Shown here: positions 37,636 to 45,742 of the stretch, piece by piece
Numbering within the stretch: position 1 is the stretch's first letter
Layout: the number at the start of each line of letters is the position of its first letter
Source of the DNA: an uncultured Draconibacterium sp.
GTDB lineage: Bacteria > Bacteroidota > Bacteroidia > Bacteroidales > Prolixibacteraceae
Direction: 5' to 3'
Assembly: GCF_963676735.1 (NCBI RefSeq)
Contig: NZ_OY781464.1
Span: 3,505,001-3,569,000 of the forward strand
Length of the DNA: 64,000 bases
Program-made: the position numbers and the translations under genes
Notes under the pieces: generated by a model
The model's database searches: none
Told to the model about the DNA's origin: nothing
The model's input: the letters and a program-made list of their open reading frames with translations, nothing else

Positions 37636-39339
37636 TTATTTCTTTTGTGCTTTTGCCCACGAATCGCGAAGAGCGACTGTTCGGTTAAACACCGGTTTAT
37701 CAGGTATTGAGTCGGGATCCATATTAAAATAGCCAACCCGCTCGAACTGAAAATGGTCAAGTGCACTGGCCTGTTTAACAAATGGTTCGAGATAACAATT
37801 ATGCAGTACTTTTAACGAATCTGGATTCATAAACTCTTTAAAATCTATCTCTTTGTGTCCGCTCGGATCTTCGTCGGTAAATAAACGATCGTACAAACGC
37901 ACCTCTGACTTAACAGCATGTTTAGCCGATACCCAATGTACTACACCTTTAACTTTTCGTCCATCTGACGACTTTCCTCCTTTTGATTCCGGATCGTATG
38001 TACAGTGCAACGCTGTAATATTTCCATTCTCATCCTTAATAACGTCGTTACATTTTATTAGGTAACCATAACGCAGGCGAACTTCGCGGCCGGGTCCCAA
38101 ACGGAAAAATTTACGTGGCGGGTCTTCCATAAAATCGTTACGCTCGATGTACACTTCGCTGGAAAATGGCACATCTCGTCTTCCCATCGATTCGTCTTCG
38201 GGATTGTTTACTGCACTCAAAATTTCTTCCTGCCCCTCGGGGTAATTGGTAATCACCACTTTTAGCGGATCGAGCACCCCCATTACACGCTGGGCAATTT
38301 TATTTAAATGTTCGCGCACACTAAATTCCAGTAACGACACATCCGTCATACCGTCTACTTTGGTTACGCCAATTTTATCCGAGAAATTACGAATTGACTC
38401 GGGGGTGTATCCCCGCCTCCGCAAGCCGGAAATTGTTGGCATCCGAGGATCGTCCCATCCCTGCACATGTCCATCTTTTACCAATTCCAGCAGTTTTCGC
38501 TTGCTCATTACGGTGTATGTAAGATTTAAGCGCGAAAACTCTATTTGCCTTGGCCGATAATCTGAATCTTTTAACTGATCAACAAACCAATCGTATAAAG
38601 GGCGGTGCACCTCAAACTCCAGGGTACAAATTGAATGGGTAATACCTTCCCAGTAATCGCATTGCCCATGAGCAAAATCGTACATCGGATATACTTTCCA
38701 CTTATCACCAGTACGATGGTGATGCGCCTTCATAATCCTGTAAATAATCGGATCGCGCATGTGCATGTTTGGCGAGCTCATATTAATTTTAGCCCGAAGA
38801 ACTTTTTCGCCTTCATCAAATTCTCCGGCAGTCATCCGTTCAAATAAATCGAGGTTTTCTTCAACACTGCGGCTTCTGTATGGACTTTCTACCCCAGGCT
38901 GTTGTGGCGTACCTTTCTGTTGACTGATTGTTTCAGCATCCTGATCATCAACATAGGCTTTTCCTTCCTTTATCAACTGTGTTGCAAAAGCGTGCAGTTT
39001 TGGGAAAAAATCTGATGCATAATACAAGCGGTCTTCCCAGTCGAAACCCAGCCAGCGAACATCGCCCATAATAGATTCTACATACTCTGTTTCTTCTTTT
39101 GAAGGATTGGTGTCGTCGAATCGCAAGTTGGTTTTTCCACCATACTTTTGTGCCAAACCAAAATTTAAACAGATTGACTTGGCATGGCCAATGTGTAAAT
39201 AGCCATTGGGCTCAGGAGGGAAACGTGTATGCACTCGTTTCTCGTTTTTACCTGCCGCTAAATCAGCATCGATTTGTGCATGAATAAAGTTCGCCTTTTT
39301 AGGCGCTTCAGCATTTGTATTGGTATTTTTTTCTGCCAT
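37636..39339 (-). CDS. glnS: Glutaminyl-tRNA synthetase
   Basis: Cytosolic class I synthetase that charges tRNA-Gln directly. It has 567 residues, close to E. coli GlnS. The HIGH motif is in FPPEPNGYLHIGHAKSIC near residue 45, with the PPEPNGYLHIGH form typical of the GlnRS/GluRS group. The KMSKS equivalent is VMSKRKLLELV near residue 275. GWDDPRMPTISGLRRRGYTP near residue 298 and a two-part beta-barrel anticodon-binding domain (VHWVSAKHAVKSEVRLYDRL) confirm the GlnRS branch. It is monocistronic and divergent from folB. Confidence 0.97.
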   Translation of the reverse strand: MAEKNTNTNAEAPKKANFIHAQIDADLAAGKNEKRVHTRFPPEPNGYLHIGHAKSICLNFGLAQKYGGKTNLRFDDTNPSKEETEYVESIMGDVRWLGFDWEDRLYYASDFFPKLHAFATQLIKEGKAYVDDQDAETISQQKGTPQQPGVESPYRSRSVEENLDLFERMTAGEFDEGEKVLRAKINMSSPNMHMRDPIIYRIMKAHHHRTGDKWKVYPMYDFAHGQCDYWEGITHSICTLEFEVHRPLYDWFVDQLKDSDYRPRQIEFSRLNLTYTVMSKRKLLELVKDGHVQGWDDPRMPTISGLRRRGYTPESIRNFSDKIGVTKVDGMTDVSLLEFSVREHLNKIAQRVMGVLDPLKVVITNYPEGQEEILSAVNNPEDESMGRRDVPFSSEVYIERNDFMEDPPRKFFRLGPGREVRLRYGYLIKCNDVIKDENGNITALHCTYDPESKGGKSSDGRKVKGVVHWVSAKHAVKSEVRLYDRLFTDEDPSGHKEIDFKEFMNPDSLKVLHNCYLEPFVKQASALDHFQFERVGYFNMDPDSIPDKPVFNRTVALRDSWAKAQKK

Positions 39340-39370
39340 TTTTTGTATTAACCCCTTTTAAACAAGATTA

Positions 39371-39378
39371 CAAAATTA
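39371..39378 (-). promoter_or_regulatory. Possible -7 box of glnS
   Basis: TAATTTTG on the minus strand, 32 bases upstream of the glnS ATG. The matching upstream TTG is not at a good distance. Confidence 0.35.
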
Positions 39379-39419
39379 AAAAATGATTTGTGAGAACACT
39401 TAACACCTGTTCAAATTAT

Positions 39420-39427
39420 TACTTTTG
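39420..39427 (+). promoter_or_regulatory. -7 box of folB
   Basis: TACTTTTG, 21 bases upstream of the folB ATG, fits TAnnTTTG. No clear TTG partner was found. Confidence 0.4.
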
Positions 39428-39448
39428 TTGCACTAATATTAAATCAAC

Positions 39449-39799
39449 ATGGGAGTAATTGAAATTGAAGGGATGAAGTTTTATGCCTACCACGGGCATT
39501 TTGCAGCCGAGCAGGTTGTTGGCAACAATTTCGAAGTTTATGTGCGCCTGGAAGCCAATTGCAATGCTGCCGCACAAAGCGATAAACTGGAAGATGCATT
39601 GAACTATCAGGCCGTTTACGAAACCATAAAAGATGTTATGCAAATTAAATCGGCGTTGCTGGAAAATGTTGCCCAACGAATTTTAGATGCCCTTTACGAA
39701 AGATATCCGGAAATAAACCATGCGCGACTAAAAGTTTCAAAAATGAACCCGCCTATGGGTGGCGAAATTGAGCGGGTAAGCGTAACCCTTGAGCGCTAG
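39449..39799 (+). CDS. folB: Dihydroneopterin aldolase
   Basis: Cytosolic folate-pathway enzyme that converts 7,8-dihydroneopterin to 6-hydroxymethyl-7,8-dihydropterin and glycolaldehyde. It has 116 residues, the family length. Recognisable segments are IEIEGMKFYAYHGHFAAEQ at the N terminus (with the YHG motif), EDALNYQAVYETIKDVM near residue 50 (substrate-site tyrosine region), SALLENVAQRILDAL near residue 70 and the terminal VSKMNPPMGGEIERVSVTLE with the conserved lysine and proline. It is a single gene between divergent glnS and the tRNA-Cys gene. Confidence 0.95.
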   Translation: MGVIEIEGMKFYAYHGHFAAEQVVGNNFEVYVRLEANCNAAAQSDKLEDALNYQAVYETIKDVMQIKSALLENVAQRILDALYERYPEINHARLKVSKMNPPMGGEIERVSVTLER

Positions 39800-40205
39800 A
39801 AACCAGTTTCAGTATAGCCTGTACTTCTTCCACTGAAACATTGTTACGAAATAGTGTTGCACTTCTACCTGATCACATTTTTGCTGAAATGAAATAAATA
39901 ACTGCTGCTGCTTTCCATGTTATTAAATATTTAACCCACAGGCCAATACTGACATTTATCAAATTATTCGAACTTATTTTTCGTATTTTCGAAAAAATAT
40001 TTCAAAAGATTTCCGATGTTTTACAGTACAAATACATTTAATGAGGGAAAGTGCAGCAAAACATGCACTTCAGAAAAAAAACGTGAGCTTCATGAGGGTA
40101 ATAAACCCAAATCGGCAGAGGCAGGATGGCAGGTAGGAGCCAGCCACTTGCATGTAAATGCCAATTGGCAAAAACGTAGAAAATAGCGCGATTTTATTTT
40201 TTCTG
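39800..40205 (+). other. 406-base intergenic region upstream of tRNA-Cys
   Basis: No protein gene is supported here. An inverted repeat GTTTCAGT (39806-39813) / ACTGAAAC (39832-39839) just after folB may form a hairpin that ends the folB transcript, but there is no T tract. The remainder is AT-rich and unremarkable. Confidence 0.4.
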
Positions 40206-40235
40206 TTGCGTAAACTGCAAAATTTTATATTTTTG
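40206..40235 (+). promoter_or_regulatory. Promoter of tRNA-Cys
   Basis: TTG (40206-40208), 19 bases, then TATTTTTG (40228-40235) match the Bacteroidota promoter pattern. Predicted transcription would begin about 12 bases before the mature tRNA. Confidence 0.75.
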
Positions 40236-40253
40236 CAGTCCGAAAACGTACAA

Positions 40254-40324
40254 GGTTCCTTGGCCGAGTGGCTAGGCAGCGGTCTGCAAAACCGTGTACG
40301 GCGGTTCGACTCCGCCAGGAACCT
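40254..40324 (+). tRNA. tRNA-Cys (anticodon GCA)
   Basis: A 71-base tRNA. The acceptor stem is GGTTCCT with AGGAACC and discriminator T, as expected for tRNA-Cys. The D stem is GCC/GGC. The anticodon stem is GCGGT/ACCGT (one G-T pair) with loop CTGCAAA, giving anticodon GCA. The T arm is GGCGG-TTCGACT-CCGCC. The variable loop is short. The CCA end is not encoded. It is a single-gene transcript with its own promoter and terminator. Confidence 0.95.
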
Positions 40325-40327
40325 CAC

Positions 40328-40357
40328 AAAAAGGCAGGATTTTCCTGCCTTTTTTAT
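40328..40357 (+). terminator. Terminator after tRNA-Cys
   Basis: AAAGGCAGGA and TCCTGCCTTT pair around a short T-rich loop and are followed by more T. It directly follows the tRNA 3' end. Confidence 0.85.
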
Positions 40358-40410
40358 TGCCAAAAAAAGCAGCCCTTTCCGACTGCTTTTCTAAGATTAT
40401 AATTATTTTA

Positions 40411-41727
40411 TCAAAGTTTCCACGGTTCGCGGTACTGATAATGCATTCGTTTTACTGCTTCTTCGTCGTTGCCAAACGATTCGGCTTTTGGATCCCAAAT
40501 GACTTCGCGACCTAAATCGCAGGCAATATTACCAATGGTACACATAGTGCACGAGCTATGGCCAATTTCAACCGGCACTATCGGGTCAATACGTTTTTGT
40601 ACGGCCTCAATAAAATTAATCTGGTGTGGTATTTTTGTTTCGTATGGTGTATCATCATCAGCGCTGTCAGTTTCAGGCGGCAATAACGAATCATCAGAAG
40701 CTTTATAATGCCCTCTCGACACTTCAATCCATCCCTGATCACCATGGAATTTTACACCTTTGGTTTTTTGTTCATCAAACGTTTCGGATGTTAACACCAC
40801 CCCATTTTCGTACTTAAACTGCATAAACTCTGAGCCATCGCCAATTGGTGCAGCCCAAACCGGACCATTTCGATCCATGCCTAAACCCCATTGGGCAATA
40901 TCGAACATATGAGCACCCCAGTCGGTAGTAAAACCGCCGCCCATTTCTTTGTACCAGCGCCAGGCTCCCCATATTTCCTCATCTTGCACGGGGTCGAGCG
41001 TAATTGGCGGATTTAATTCGTGGTTAAAATGAATATCGCCAGGCAGTGGTCCTAACCATAAATCCCAGTTTAAATCTTCAGGAACAGCTTCTTCAGGTAA
41101 ATTGTAAGGCGCTGGAGGTGCTCCAACATAAGCATTTACTTTTTCGATTTTACCCAATTTACCGCTTTGTACCATATTTACGGCATGCTGGAAATTCGGA
41201 TCGGAACGTTGCTGACTGCCAATGCCCAAAATACGATTGGTAGCACGAACAGTTTTTACCAACTCCTGGCCTTCGCGAATGGTAAAGGTCATTGGTTTTT
41301 CAAGATAGACATCTTTGCCGGCTTTACAAGCTTCAATCGCAATTACTGCATGCCAGTGATCAGGAACAGCAATTACAACGGCGTCAATATCCTGACGTGC
41401 CAACAGCTCTTCAAATCGTTCGTACGTTTTTACTTCAACATTTTCTTTCTTTCCGGCATAAAACTCCTTCACCATGGTTTCAAAACGTGTGCGTTTGCGC
41501 CCATAAACATCGCAACCAGCCACCACTTTAACGCCTGGCACCTGAAGAAAACCTTTCAATAAAAATATTGATTGACGCCCCATTCCAATAAAACCAAGAC
41601 GAACGCTTTGTGCATCGCTTACTGTTTTAGTTTTGCATGCGTGAAGAGAAGGCAATATTGTAATACCGGCCAATCCTACAGCCGAAGTGCCAATAAACCT
41701 TCTACGTGATAGATTTTTGTTAGTCAT
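40411..41727 (-). CDS. Tat-exported Gfo/Idh/MocA family oxidoreductase
   Basis: NAD(P)-dependent sugar dehydrogenase-like protein of the Gfo/Idh/MocA family, about 438 residues. I start at the ATG that gives MTNKNLSRRRFIGTSAVGLA, a twin-arginine signal; further-upstream in-frame starts would bury it. The signal continues to LPSLHACK, with a possible lipobox, so the protein is probably a folded, cofactor-loaded periplasmic protein. The Rossmann part contains RLGFIGMGRQS near residue 47 and the family EKPM motif (VYLEKPMTFTIREG) near residue 144. The C-terminal domain has WRWYKEMGGGFTTDWGAHMF with the family GG-TDWG-H site. It stands alone and the substrate is unknown. Confidence 0.9.
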   Translation of the reverse strand: MTNKNLSRRRFIGTSAVGLAGITILPSLHACKTKTVSDAQSVRLGFIGMGRQSIFLLKGFLQVPGVKVVAGCDVYGRKRTRFETMVKEFYAGKKENVEVKTYERFEELLARQDIDAVVIAVPDHWHAVIAIEACKAGKDVYLEKPMTFTIREGQELVKTVRATNRILGIGSQQRSDPNFQHAVNMVQSGKLGKIEKVNAYVGAPPAPYNLPEEAVPEDLNWDLWLGPLPGDIHFNHELNPPITLDPVQDEEIWGAWRWYKEMGGGFTTDWGAHMFDIAQWGLGMDRNGPVWAAPIGDGSEFMQFKYENGVVLTSETFDEQKTKGVKFHGDQGWIEVSRGHYKASDDSLLPPETDSADDDTPYETKIPHQINFIEAVQKRIDPIVPVEIGHSSCTMCTIGNIACDLGREVIWDPKAESFGNDEEAVKRMHYQYREPWKL

Positions 41728-41912
41728 ATTCAAATTGTTTAGTATTATTTTTACGCCCATAAAAATAAGGAAACATATCTTATTGTAACAATAACAATTA
41801 AAAAAAATACTGCAAACCTGGAGCAAACACCTTACTGTTTTCCATCGTTTTAAATTCTTTTACCATATTTGCCTGTATAAACCGTTCAGAGTTTTATTAT
41901 TTCGTTGGTAAA

Positions 41913-41920
41913 TAAATTTG
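41913..41920 (+). promoter_or_regulatory. Possible -7 box of the acyltransferase gene
   Basis: TAAATTTG, 18 bases upstream of the ATG, fits TAnnTTTG; the -33 element is TTT rather than TTG. Confidence 0.35.
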
Positions 41921-41938
41921 ATAACCAGGCTAATCTAA

Positions 41939-42685
41939 ATGAAAATCTTTCGAATAATCTTTCTTGCTCCGCTGGCTCTCATTCGGCTTTTATTTGTTGT
42001 ACTTGTAAGTGCCTATGTCACTGTTGTTGGCTGGTTTTGGTTAAAAACAAAAGGTTTTAGCAGAAGCTTACAGCAGTGGGTAATTGGTACCTGGGGCCGT
42101 AGCATTCTGTTTGTTTGTGGAATTAAAACCGACCAAAATGAGCTGCCGCAAACGCAAAATTTCATCCTGATGCCTAACCACCGCAGTTATATCGATATTT
42201 TTATTGTTGCCGGGTTAACTCCGGCAGCCATGGTAGGCAAAGCAGAACTGGCAAAATGGCCCTTTGGAGCTTTAGGTGCAAAAGTAACCAACTCGATTCT
42301 GGTAAACCGAAAGGATCCGAAAAGCCTGGTGTTAACCATGAAAAGGATAAAAGAGTCGGTAGAAAACGGCATGCCGGTTATTCTTTTTCCTGAAGGCACG
42401 ACCTACAAAGGCCCTTTAACTAAAAAATTTAAGAATGGCAGTTTTAAAATTGCTGCCGATAGCCAAATTCCGGTAATACCCATGGCCATTAATTTTGAAG
42501 ATGTTAACGATGCCTGGGTAGATAAAGACACATTTGTAGGGCATTTTTTTCGCCAGCTGAGTAAACCAGTCACTAGGGTAACCATTCGTTATGGAAAGCC
42601 GCTTGTAGAAAGTAATTACAAAACGCTTCAGGAAAAAACAAAAAAAGAAATTGATGACATGCTTACAACTATTCAGGGTGTTTAA
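41939..42685 (+). CDS. 1-acyl-sn-glycerol-3-phosphate acyltransferase family protein (PlsC-like)
   Basis: Membrane-associated acyltransferase making phosphatidic acid from lysophosphatidic acid, or a relative acting on another lysolipid. It has 248 residues. An N-terminal membrane segment (IIFLAPLALIRLLFVVLVSA) precedes the catalytic HX4D motif in MPNHRSYIDIFIVAG near residue 80. The second motif, ILVNRKDPKSL, lies near residue 120. The glycerol-phosphate-binding motif VILFPEGTTYKGP is near residue 150, and IPVIPMAINF follows near residue 178. Its last 17 bases overlap the end of the convergent permease gene. Confidence 0.92.
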   Translation: MKIFRIIFLAPLALIRLLFVVLVSAYVTVVGWFWLKTKGFSRSLQQWVIGTWGRSILFVCGIKTDQNELPQTQNFILMPNHRSYIDIFIVAGLTPAAMVGKAELAKWPFGALGAKVTNSILVNRKDPKSLVLTMKRIKESVENGMPVILFPEGTTYKGPLTKKFKNGSFKIAADSQIPVIPMAINFEDVNDAWVDKDTFVGHFFRQLSKPVTRVTIRYGKPLVESNYKTLQEKTKKEIDDMLTTIQGV

Positions 42686-44030
42686 TTCTATTTTTTCTGA
42701 ACCAATAAAAAAACGGTATACCCGAAAAAGCCGTTAACACCGCAATACTTGATTCTACCGGCCGTTCAAAATAAGCAAGCATCAACATGCCTGCACTAAT
42801 AACAATAAAAAACAGCTGCACAAAAGGATATCCGGGTAAATGCAGCTTTACTTTCCGGGCTCGTCTTAACTTAATATTTCCGGCAACAGCAATAATCGGG
42901 AAAATACCCAGCGAAAATCCCATATAAGTTAATATCTGTTCAAACGTACCTGATAAAACCAGCACAATGGCAATGCAGGCTTGCAAATAAATGGCATTTA
43001 CCGGAACCTTTCGTTTCGGATGCACTTTTGCAATAGCTTTAAAAAAATAACCATCGCTGGCCATTTTATAATAAACACGTGGCCCTAGAATTATAAAAGC
43101 ACTTAACGAAGAAAAAAGCGCAAAAGAAATAAGCAAAGAAATAACCGTTTCAGCCATTGGACCAAAAGCCAATCCAACGGCCAAACCTCCAATTTCCGGT
43201 TCGTTTTTCATTTGCGATACCGGCACTGCATAAACAAAAAATAAATTTAAAAGAATGTACATAACCGCCACTGCTACTGTTGAAATAAGTAAAGACCGCG
43301 GAATAACCTTACCCGGATTTTTTATCTCGGAGCCAATGTAAGTTGCCGAGTTCCAACCGCTATAGGCAAACATGATAAACATTAACGATAAACCTGCAGC
43401 TTTCCAGTTACTAAAAGTAAATAGCAAAGGTTGCCCTGTAGTAATGTTTTGCATATTACCCTTGCCAAAACATAAACCGGCAATTATAAGGCCTGCTACC
43501 AAAACTACTTTCAAAATGGTAAGTACATTTTGTATTCTTGCTCCAAATACCATTCCTCGTGCGTGTATTAAACTAAAAACAACAATTACAATAATAGCCA
43601 GATAACGGCTAAAATAATCTGCGCTTAAGCTGTTGGTAAACTCCAGTGCGTTTTGCATTTGCGGGAAAGCCCATGTGAAGTATTTTGAAAAGCCGATAGC
43701 AGAGGCGGCAATTGGAGCGGAGAAACCCACAATCAACGATAACCACCCGCTAAGAAAGCCCAGCAAAGGCGAATATATTTTTGAAATAAATACATATTCA
43801 CCACCGGCTTCAGGAAAAACGGTTCCCAATTCGCCAAACGATAGCGCCCCACAAAAAGCAACCACTCCCCCAAGCCCCCAAAGCAAAAGCATTAGACCCG
43901 GATTTTGTAGGAAACCCATTAAATATCCGGTGGTTGTAAATATTCCGGCTCCAATAATATTTGCTATCACAATATTAGTAACGGAAAATAAGCCCAACCG
44001 GCGTTCAAGTTTTTTGGGCAGCTGCTGCAA
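42669..44030 (-). CDS. APC-family amino acid permease
   Basis: Inner membrane transporter of 453 residues in the APC superfamily, predicted to carry an amino acid or related amine. About 12 hydrophobic segments are visible. The first contains IVIANIIGAGIFTTTGYLMG near residue 22, the unwound helix-1 motif of the family. GELGTVFPEAGGEYVFISKI near residue 66 matches the helix-2/3 motif, and FAYSGWNSATYIGSEIKNPG near residue 220 matches helix 6. The gene is co-oriented with the methyltransferase gene 6 bases upstream, so they form one unit. Its 3' end overlaps the acyltransferase gene on the other strand by 17 bases. Confidence 0.92.
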   Translation of the reverse strand: MQQLPKKLERRLGLFSVTNIVIANIIGAGIFTTTGYLMGFLQNPGLMLLLWGLGGVVAFCGALSFGELGTVFPEAGGEYVFISKIYSPLLGFLSGWLSLIVGFSAPIAASAIGFSKYFTWAFPQMQNALEFTNSLSADYFSRYLAIIVIVVFSLIHARGMVFGARIQNVLTILKVVLVAGLIIAGLCFGKGNMQNITTGQPLLFTFSNWKAAGLSLMFIMFAYSGWNSATYIGSEIKNPGKVIPRSLLISTVAVAVMYILLNLFFVYAVPVSQMKNEPEIGGLAVGLAFGPMAETVISLLISFALFSSLSAFIILGPRVYYKMASDGYFFKAIAKVHPKRKVPVNAIYLQACIAIVLVLSGTFEQILTYMGFSLGIFPIIAVAGNIKLRRARKVKLHLPGYPFVQLFFIVISAGMLMLAYFERPVESSIAVLTAFSGIPFFYWFRKNRIKHPE

Positions 44031-44036
44031 GTTGTG

Positions 44037-44675
44037 CTATTTTAATTTAAAACTTTTTGATATTCCTGAACGACTGGTTTTATCAATACTGGTTTTATAG
44101 TTCTCCAGGCTTTCAATGTAGCGTAAAAATTCGCCTATTCCATTTATGCGCATTGCAGTGTTGTGAGCAGCATAACATCCTCCCACTTTTAAATTCGGAT
44201 CTATCGCTACAAAATAATTTTTATACCAATACTTATCTGCATCGCAAAATACAAAGTCGAATTCTTCTTTTAGTTTTGGAACCAGCTCGTGCGCATCTGC
44301 AAGTTTTAAGTCGATATATTTTGAAACTCCGGCCTTTTTAAAATTGGCCTTGGCTTGCAGGTAACGCGTTTTATCAATTTCAATTGTTGTTAACTTTCCT
44401 CCGGTTTTACTTAATGCCCAGGCAATCCAAATTGCCGAGTGCCCGGTTGAGGTTCCTATTTCAAGCGCTGATGTGTACGAATTTTCAATAATAATATCAT
44501 AAAGAATTCTGCCATCTGATAAGGGCACATTCATGTCCCTCCACTCGCTGGCGTTTTCCTGAAGAAATGCCATTACTTTTTTGTCGAGGTTGTTTTCAAT
44601 AGCCGGGTACTGAGCATTGGCCACACCTGCAAGCAGCACTCCTAATAATATCAGTAAGAATGATTTACATTTCAT
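44037..44675 (-). CDS. Class I SAM-dependent O-methyltransferase-like protein with signal peptide
   Basis: A 212-residue methyltransferase of the O-methyltransferase (COMT/caffeoyl-CoA-like) group. I start at the ATG giving MKCKSFLLILLGVLLAGVAN followed by AQYPAI, a textbook signal peptide; an alternative upstream start would add ten residues. SAM-binding motif I is ALEIGTSTGHSAIWIA near residue 65 and the post-I acidic loop is LTTIEIDKTRYLQAKAN. The metal/catalytic segment is FDFVFCDADKYWYKNYF near residue 135 and GGCYAAHNTAMR lies near residue 168. The odd point is that SAM is not expected in the periplasm, so the apparent signal may instead be a membrane anchor or the protein may act otherwise. 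It shares an operon with the APC permease. Confidence 0.83.
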   Translation of the reverse strand: MKCKSFLLILLGVLLAGVANAQYPAIENNLDKKVMAFLQENASEWRDMNVPLSDGRILYDIIIENSYTSALEIGTSTGHSAIWIAWALSKTGGKLTTIEIDKTRYLQAKANFKKAGVSKYIDLKLADAHELVPKLKEEFDFVFCDADKYWYKNYFVAIDPNLKVGGCYAAHNTAMRINGIGEFLRYIESLENYKTSIDKTSRSGISKSFKLK

Positions 44676-44995
44676 GTGATTAGAATTGTTTGTTTTCTCA
44701 AGCATAAGATGGAACTCGCATAATTTCTATTCAACATTTATCCCGCAAATTCCTATTTTTCTCTCCATTGGTTTAATTGTTGCAATCATTTTTAGCCTAT
44801 GCGTCAATACTTAAAAATCATCGATAAAAATATAGAGTATTAACCTAAAAAGCGGATATAAAGTTAAAAGAAATCGAAGAATTCCTCCTAATTTTTCGAA
44901 CACAATAAAATCGTGAGTTCTATTTTTAATTGAAAAAGATACATACTTCTTTTTCCAGCTATTTTTATAGAAACTATATAATTAACTGAACCGAT
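44676..44995. other. AT-rich intergenic region upstream of the small RNA candidate
   Basis: About 320 bases between the methyltransferase start (minus) and the orphan promoter (plus). No gene and no clear promoter for the methyltransferase could be found. Confidence 0.4.
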
Positions 44996-45024
44996 TTGTT
45001 TTACGAAAAAATTGCATAACTTTG
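44996..45024 (+). promoter_or_regulatory. Orphan promoter of the small RNA candidate
   Basis: TTG (44996-44998), 18 bases, then TAACTTTG (45017-45024) match the Bacteroidota promoter pattern. The transcript would start near 45032 and meets a strong terminator about 75 bases later without passing a gene. Confidence 0.7.
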
Positions 45025-45031
45025 TAAAGCA

Positions 45032-45107
45032 TTTGGGATTCATCCCATATTGTGTGTTTGGGGGTTAACATTTAGGAAGGAGACTGTTGAGTCTCCTTCT
45101 TTCTTTT
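45032..45107 (+). ncRNA. Candidate small non-coding RNA (~76 nt)
   Basis: A transcription unit with no protein gene. Downstream of the orphan promoter the RNA would begin with a hairpin TGGGA-TTCA-TCCCA (45034-45047). A G/T-rich single-stranded part of about 28 bases follows, and the unit ends in a strong terminator. The only reading frame inside is a 7-codon GTG frame, which I do not believe. The layout, a 5' hairpin, an exposed seed and a terminator, is that of a trans-acting small RNA. I cannot assign it to a known family. It could instead be a leader attenuator for ppiB, but ppiB has its own -7 box downstream. Confidence 0.55.
45074..45107 (+). terminator. Terminator of the small RNA candidate
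   Basis: GAAGGAGACT and AGTCTCCTTC form a perfect 10-bp stem with loop GTTG, followed by TTTCTTTT. No plus-strand gene lies upstream for more than 2 kb. Confidence 0.8.
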
Positions 45108-45191
45108 ACAATTCTTCATGGGCTCCTTTTCTTAACACAATTAAATTCAAAGGTTTGCAAATCGTATGTTATGAAAATTCTGCATTTTTTC

Positions 45192-45199
45192 TACATTTG
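45192..45199 (+). promoter_or_regulatory. -7 box of the cyclophilin gene
   Basis: TACATTTG, 22 bases upstream of the ATG, fits TAnnTTTG. The expected -33 position shows TTA rather than TTG. Confidence 0.5.
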
Positions 45200-45221
45200 T
45201 GCCGAATTTAAAATTTAAAGA

Positions 45222-45659
45222 ATGAAGACAGCTGAGATACACACTTCAAAAGGAGTGATGAAGGTTAAGTTTTACGAAGAAGATGCCCCGGGAACGGTAG
45301 CTAATTTTATTAAGCTTTCAGAATCTGGTTTTTACGACGGATTAGCTTTTCACCGGGTAATTCCAAACTTCGTAATCCAGGGAGGATGTCCTGATGGAAC
45401 AGGTGCAGGTGGCCCCGGCTATTCGATAGATTGTGAGCTTGATGGCAACAACCAATACCACGACAGAGGAGTATTATCGATGGCGCACGCGGGAAAAAAC
45501 ACCGGAGGGTCGCAGTTTTTTATTTGTCACAACCGCGAAAACACCCAACACCTTGATCGTCATCATACCTGTTTCGGAAAAGTTTTTGAAGGCCTTGACG
45601 TTATCGACGATATCAGACAAGGAGATGAAATTGAAAAAATCATCATTTCAGAAGAATAA
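45222..45659 (+). CDS. Cyclophilin-type peptidyl-prolyl cis-trans isomerase
   Basis: Cytosolic prolyl isomerase of the compact bacterial cyclophilin (PpiB-like) type, 145 residues. No signal peptide is present. The active-site segments are GLAFHRVIPNFVIQGGCPDG (with the catalytic Arg) near residue 45, GAGGPGYSIDCEL near residue 68, the conserved MAHAGKNTGGSQFFI near residue 90, and HHTCFGKVFEGLDVID near residue 120. It is complete and monocistronic. A terminator follows within 20 bases and lies before the next gene. Confidence 0.95.
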   Translation: MKTAEIHTSKGVMKVKFYEEDAPGTVANFIKLSESGFYDGLAFHRVIPNFVIQGGCPDGTGAGGPGYSIDCELDGNNQYHDRGVLSMAHAGKNTGGSQFFICHNRENTQHLDRHHTCFGKVFEGLDVIDDIRQGDEIEKIIISEE

Positions 45660-45679
45660 CTTATACGCTATAAGCTTAA

Positions 45680-45714
45680 AGGGAGTCATTTTTAATGACT
45701 CCTTTTTTTTTGCC
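45680..45714 (+). terminator. Terminator after the cyclophilin gene
   Basis: GGAGTCATT and AATGACTCC pair around a T-rich loop and are followed by a run of nine T. It overlaps the farthest-upstream possible start of the next gene, arguing for the internal start chosen there. Confidence 0.85.
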
Positions 45715-45742
45715 TTTTAAAATAATTGTAATTTCCCACGCT

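Noticed and set aside
40254..40324. tRNA-Leu or tRNA-Ser, suggested by the GGCCGAGTGG D-arm region
   Set aside because: The anticodon is GCA, the variable loop is short and the discriminator is T, all as in tRNA-Cys.
40070..40363. 97-residue minus-strand frame across the tRNA
   Set aside because: It covers the tRNA-Cys gene, its promoter and its terminator.
45048..45074. Short GTG reading frame inside the small RNA candidate
   Set aside because: Seven codons, weak start and no ribosome-binding context; not credible as a gene.
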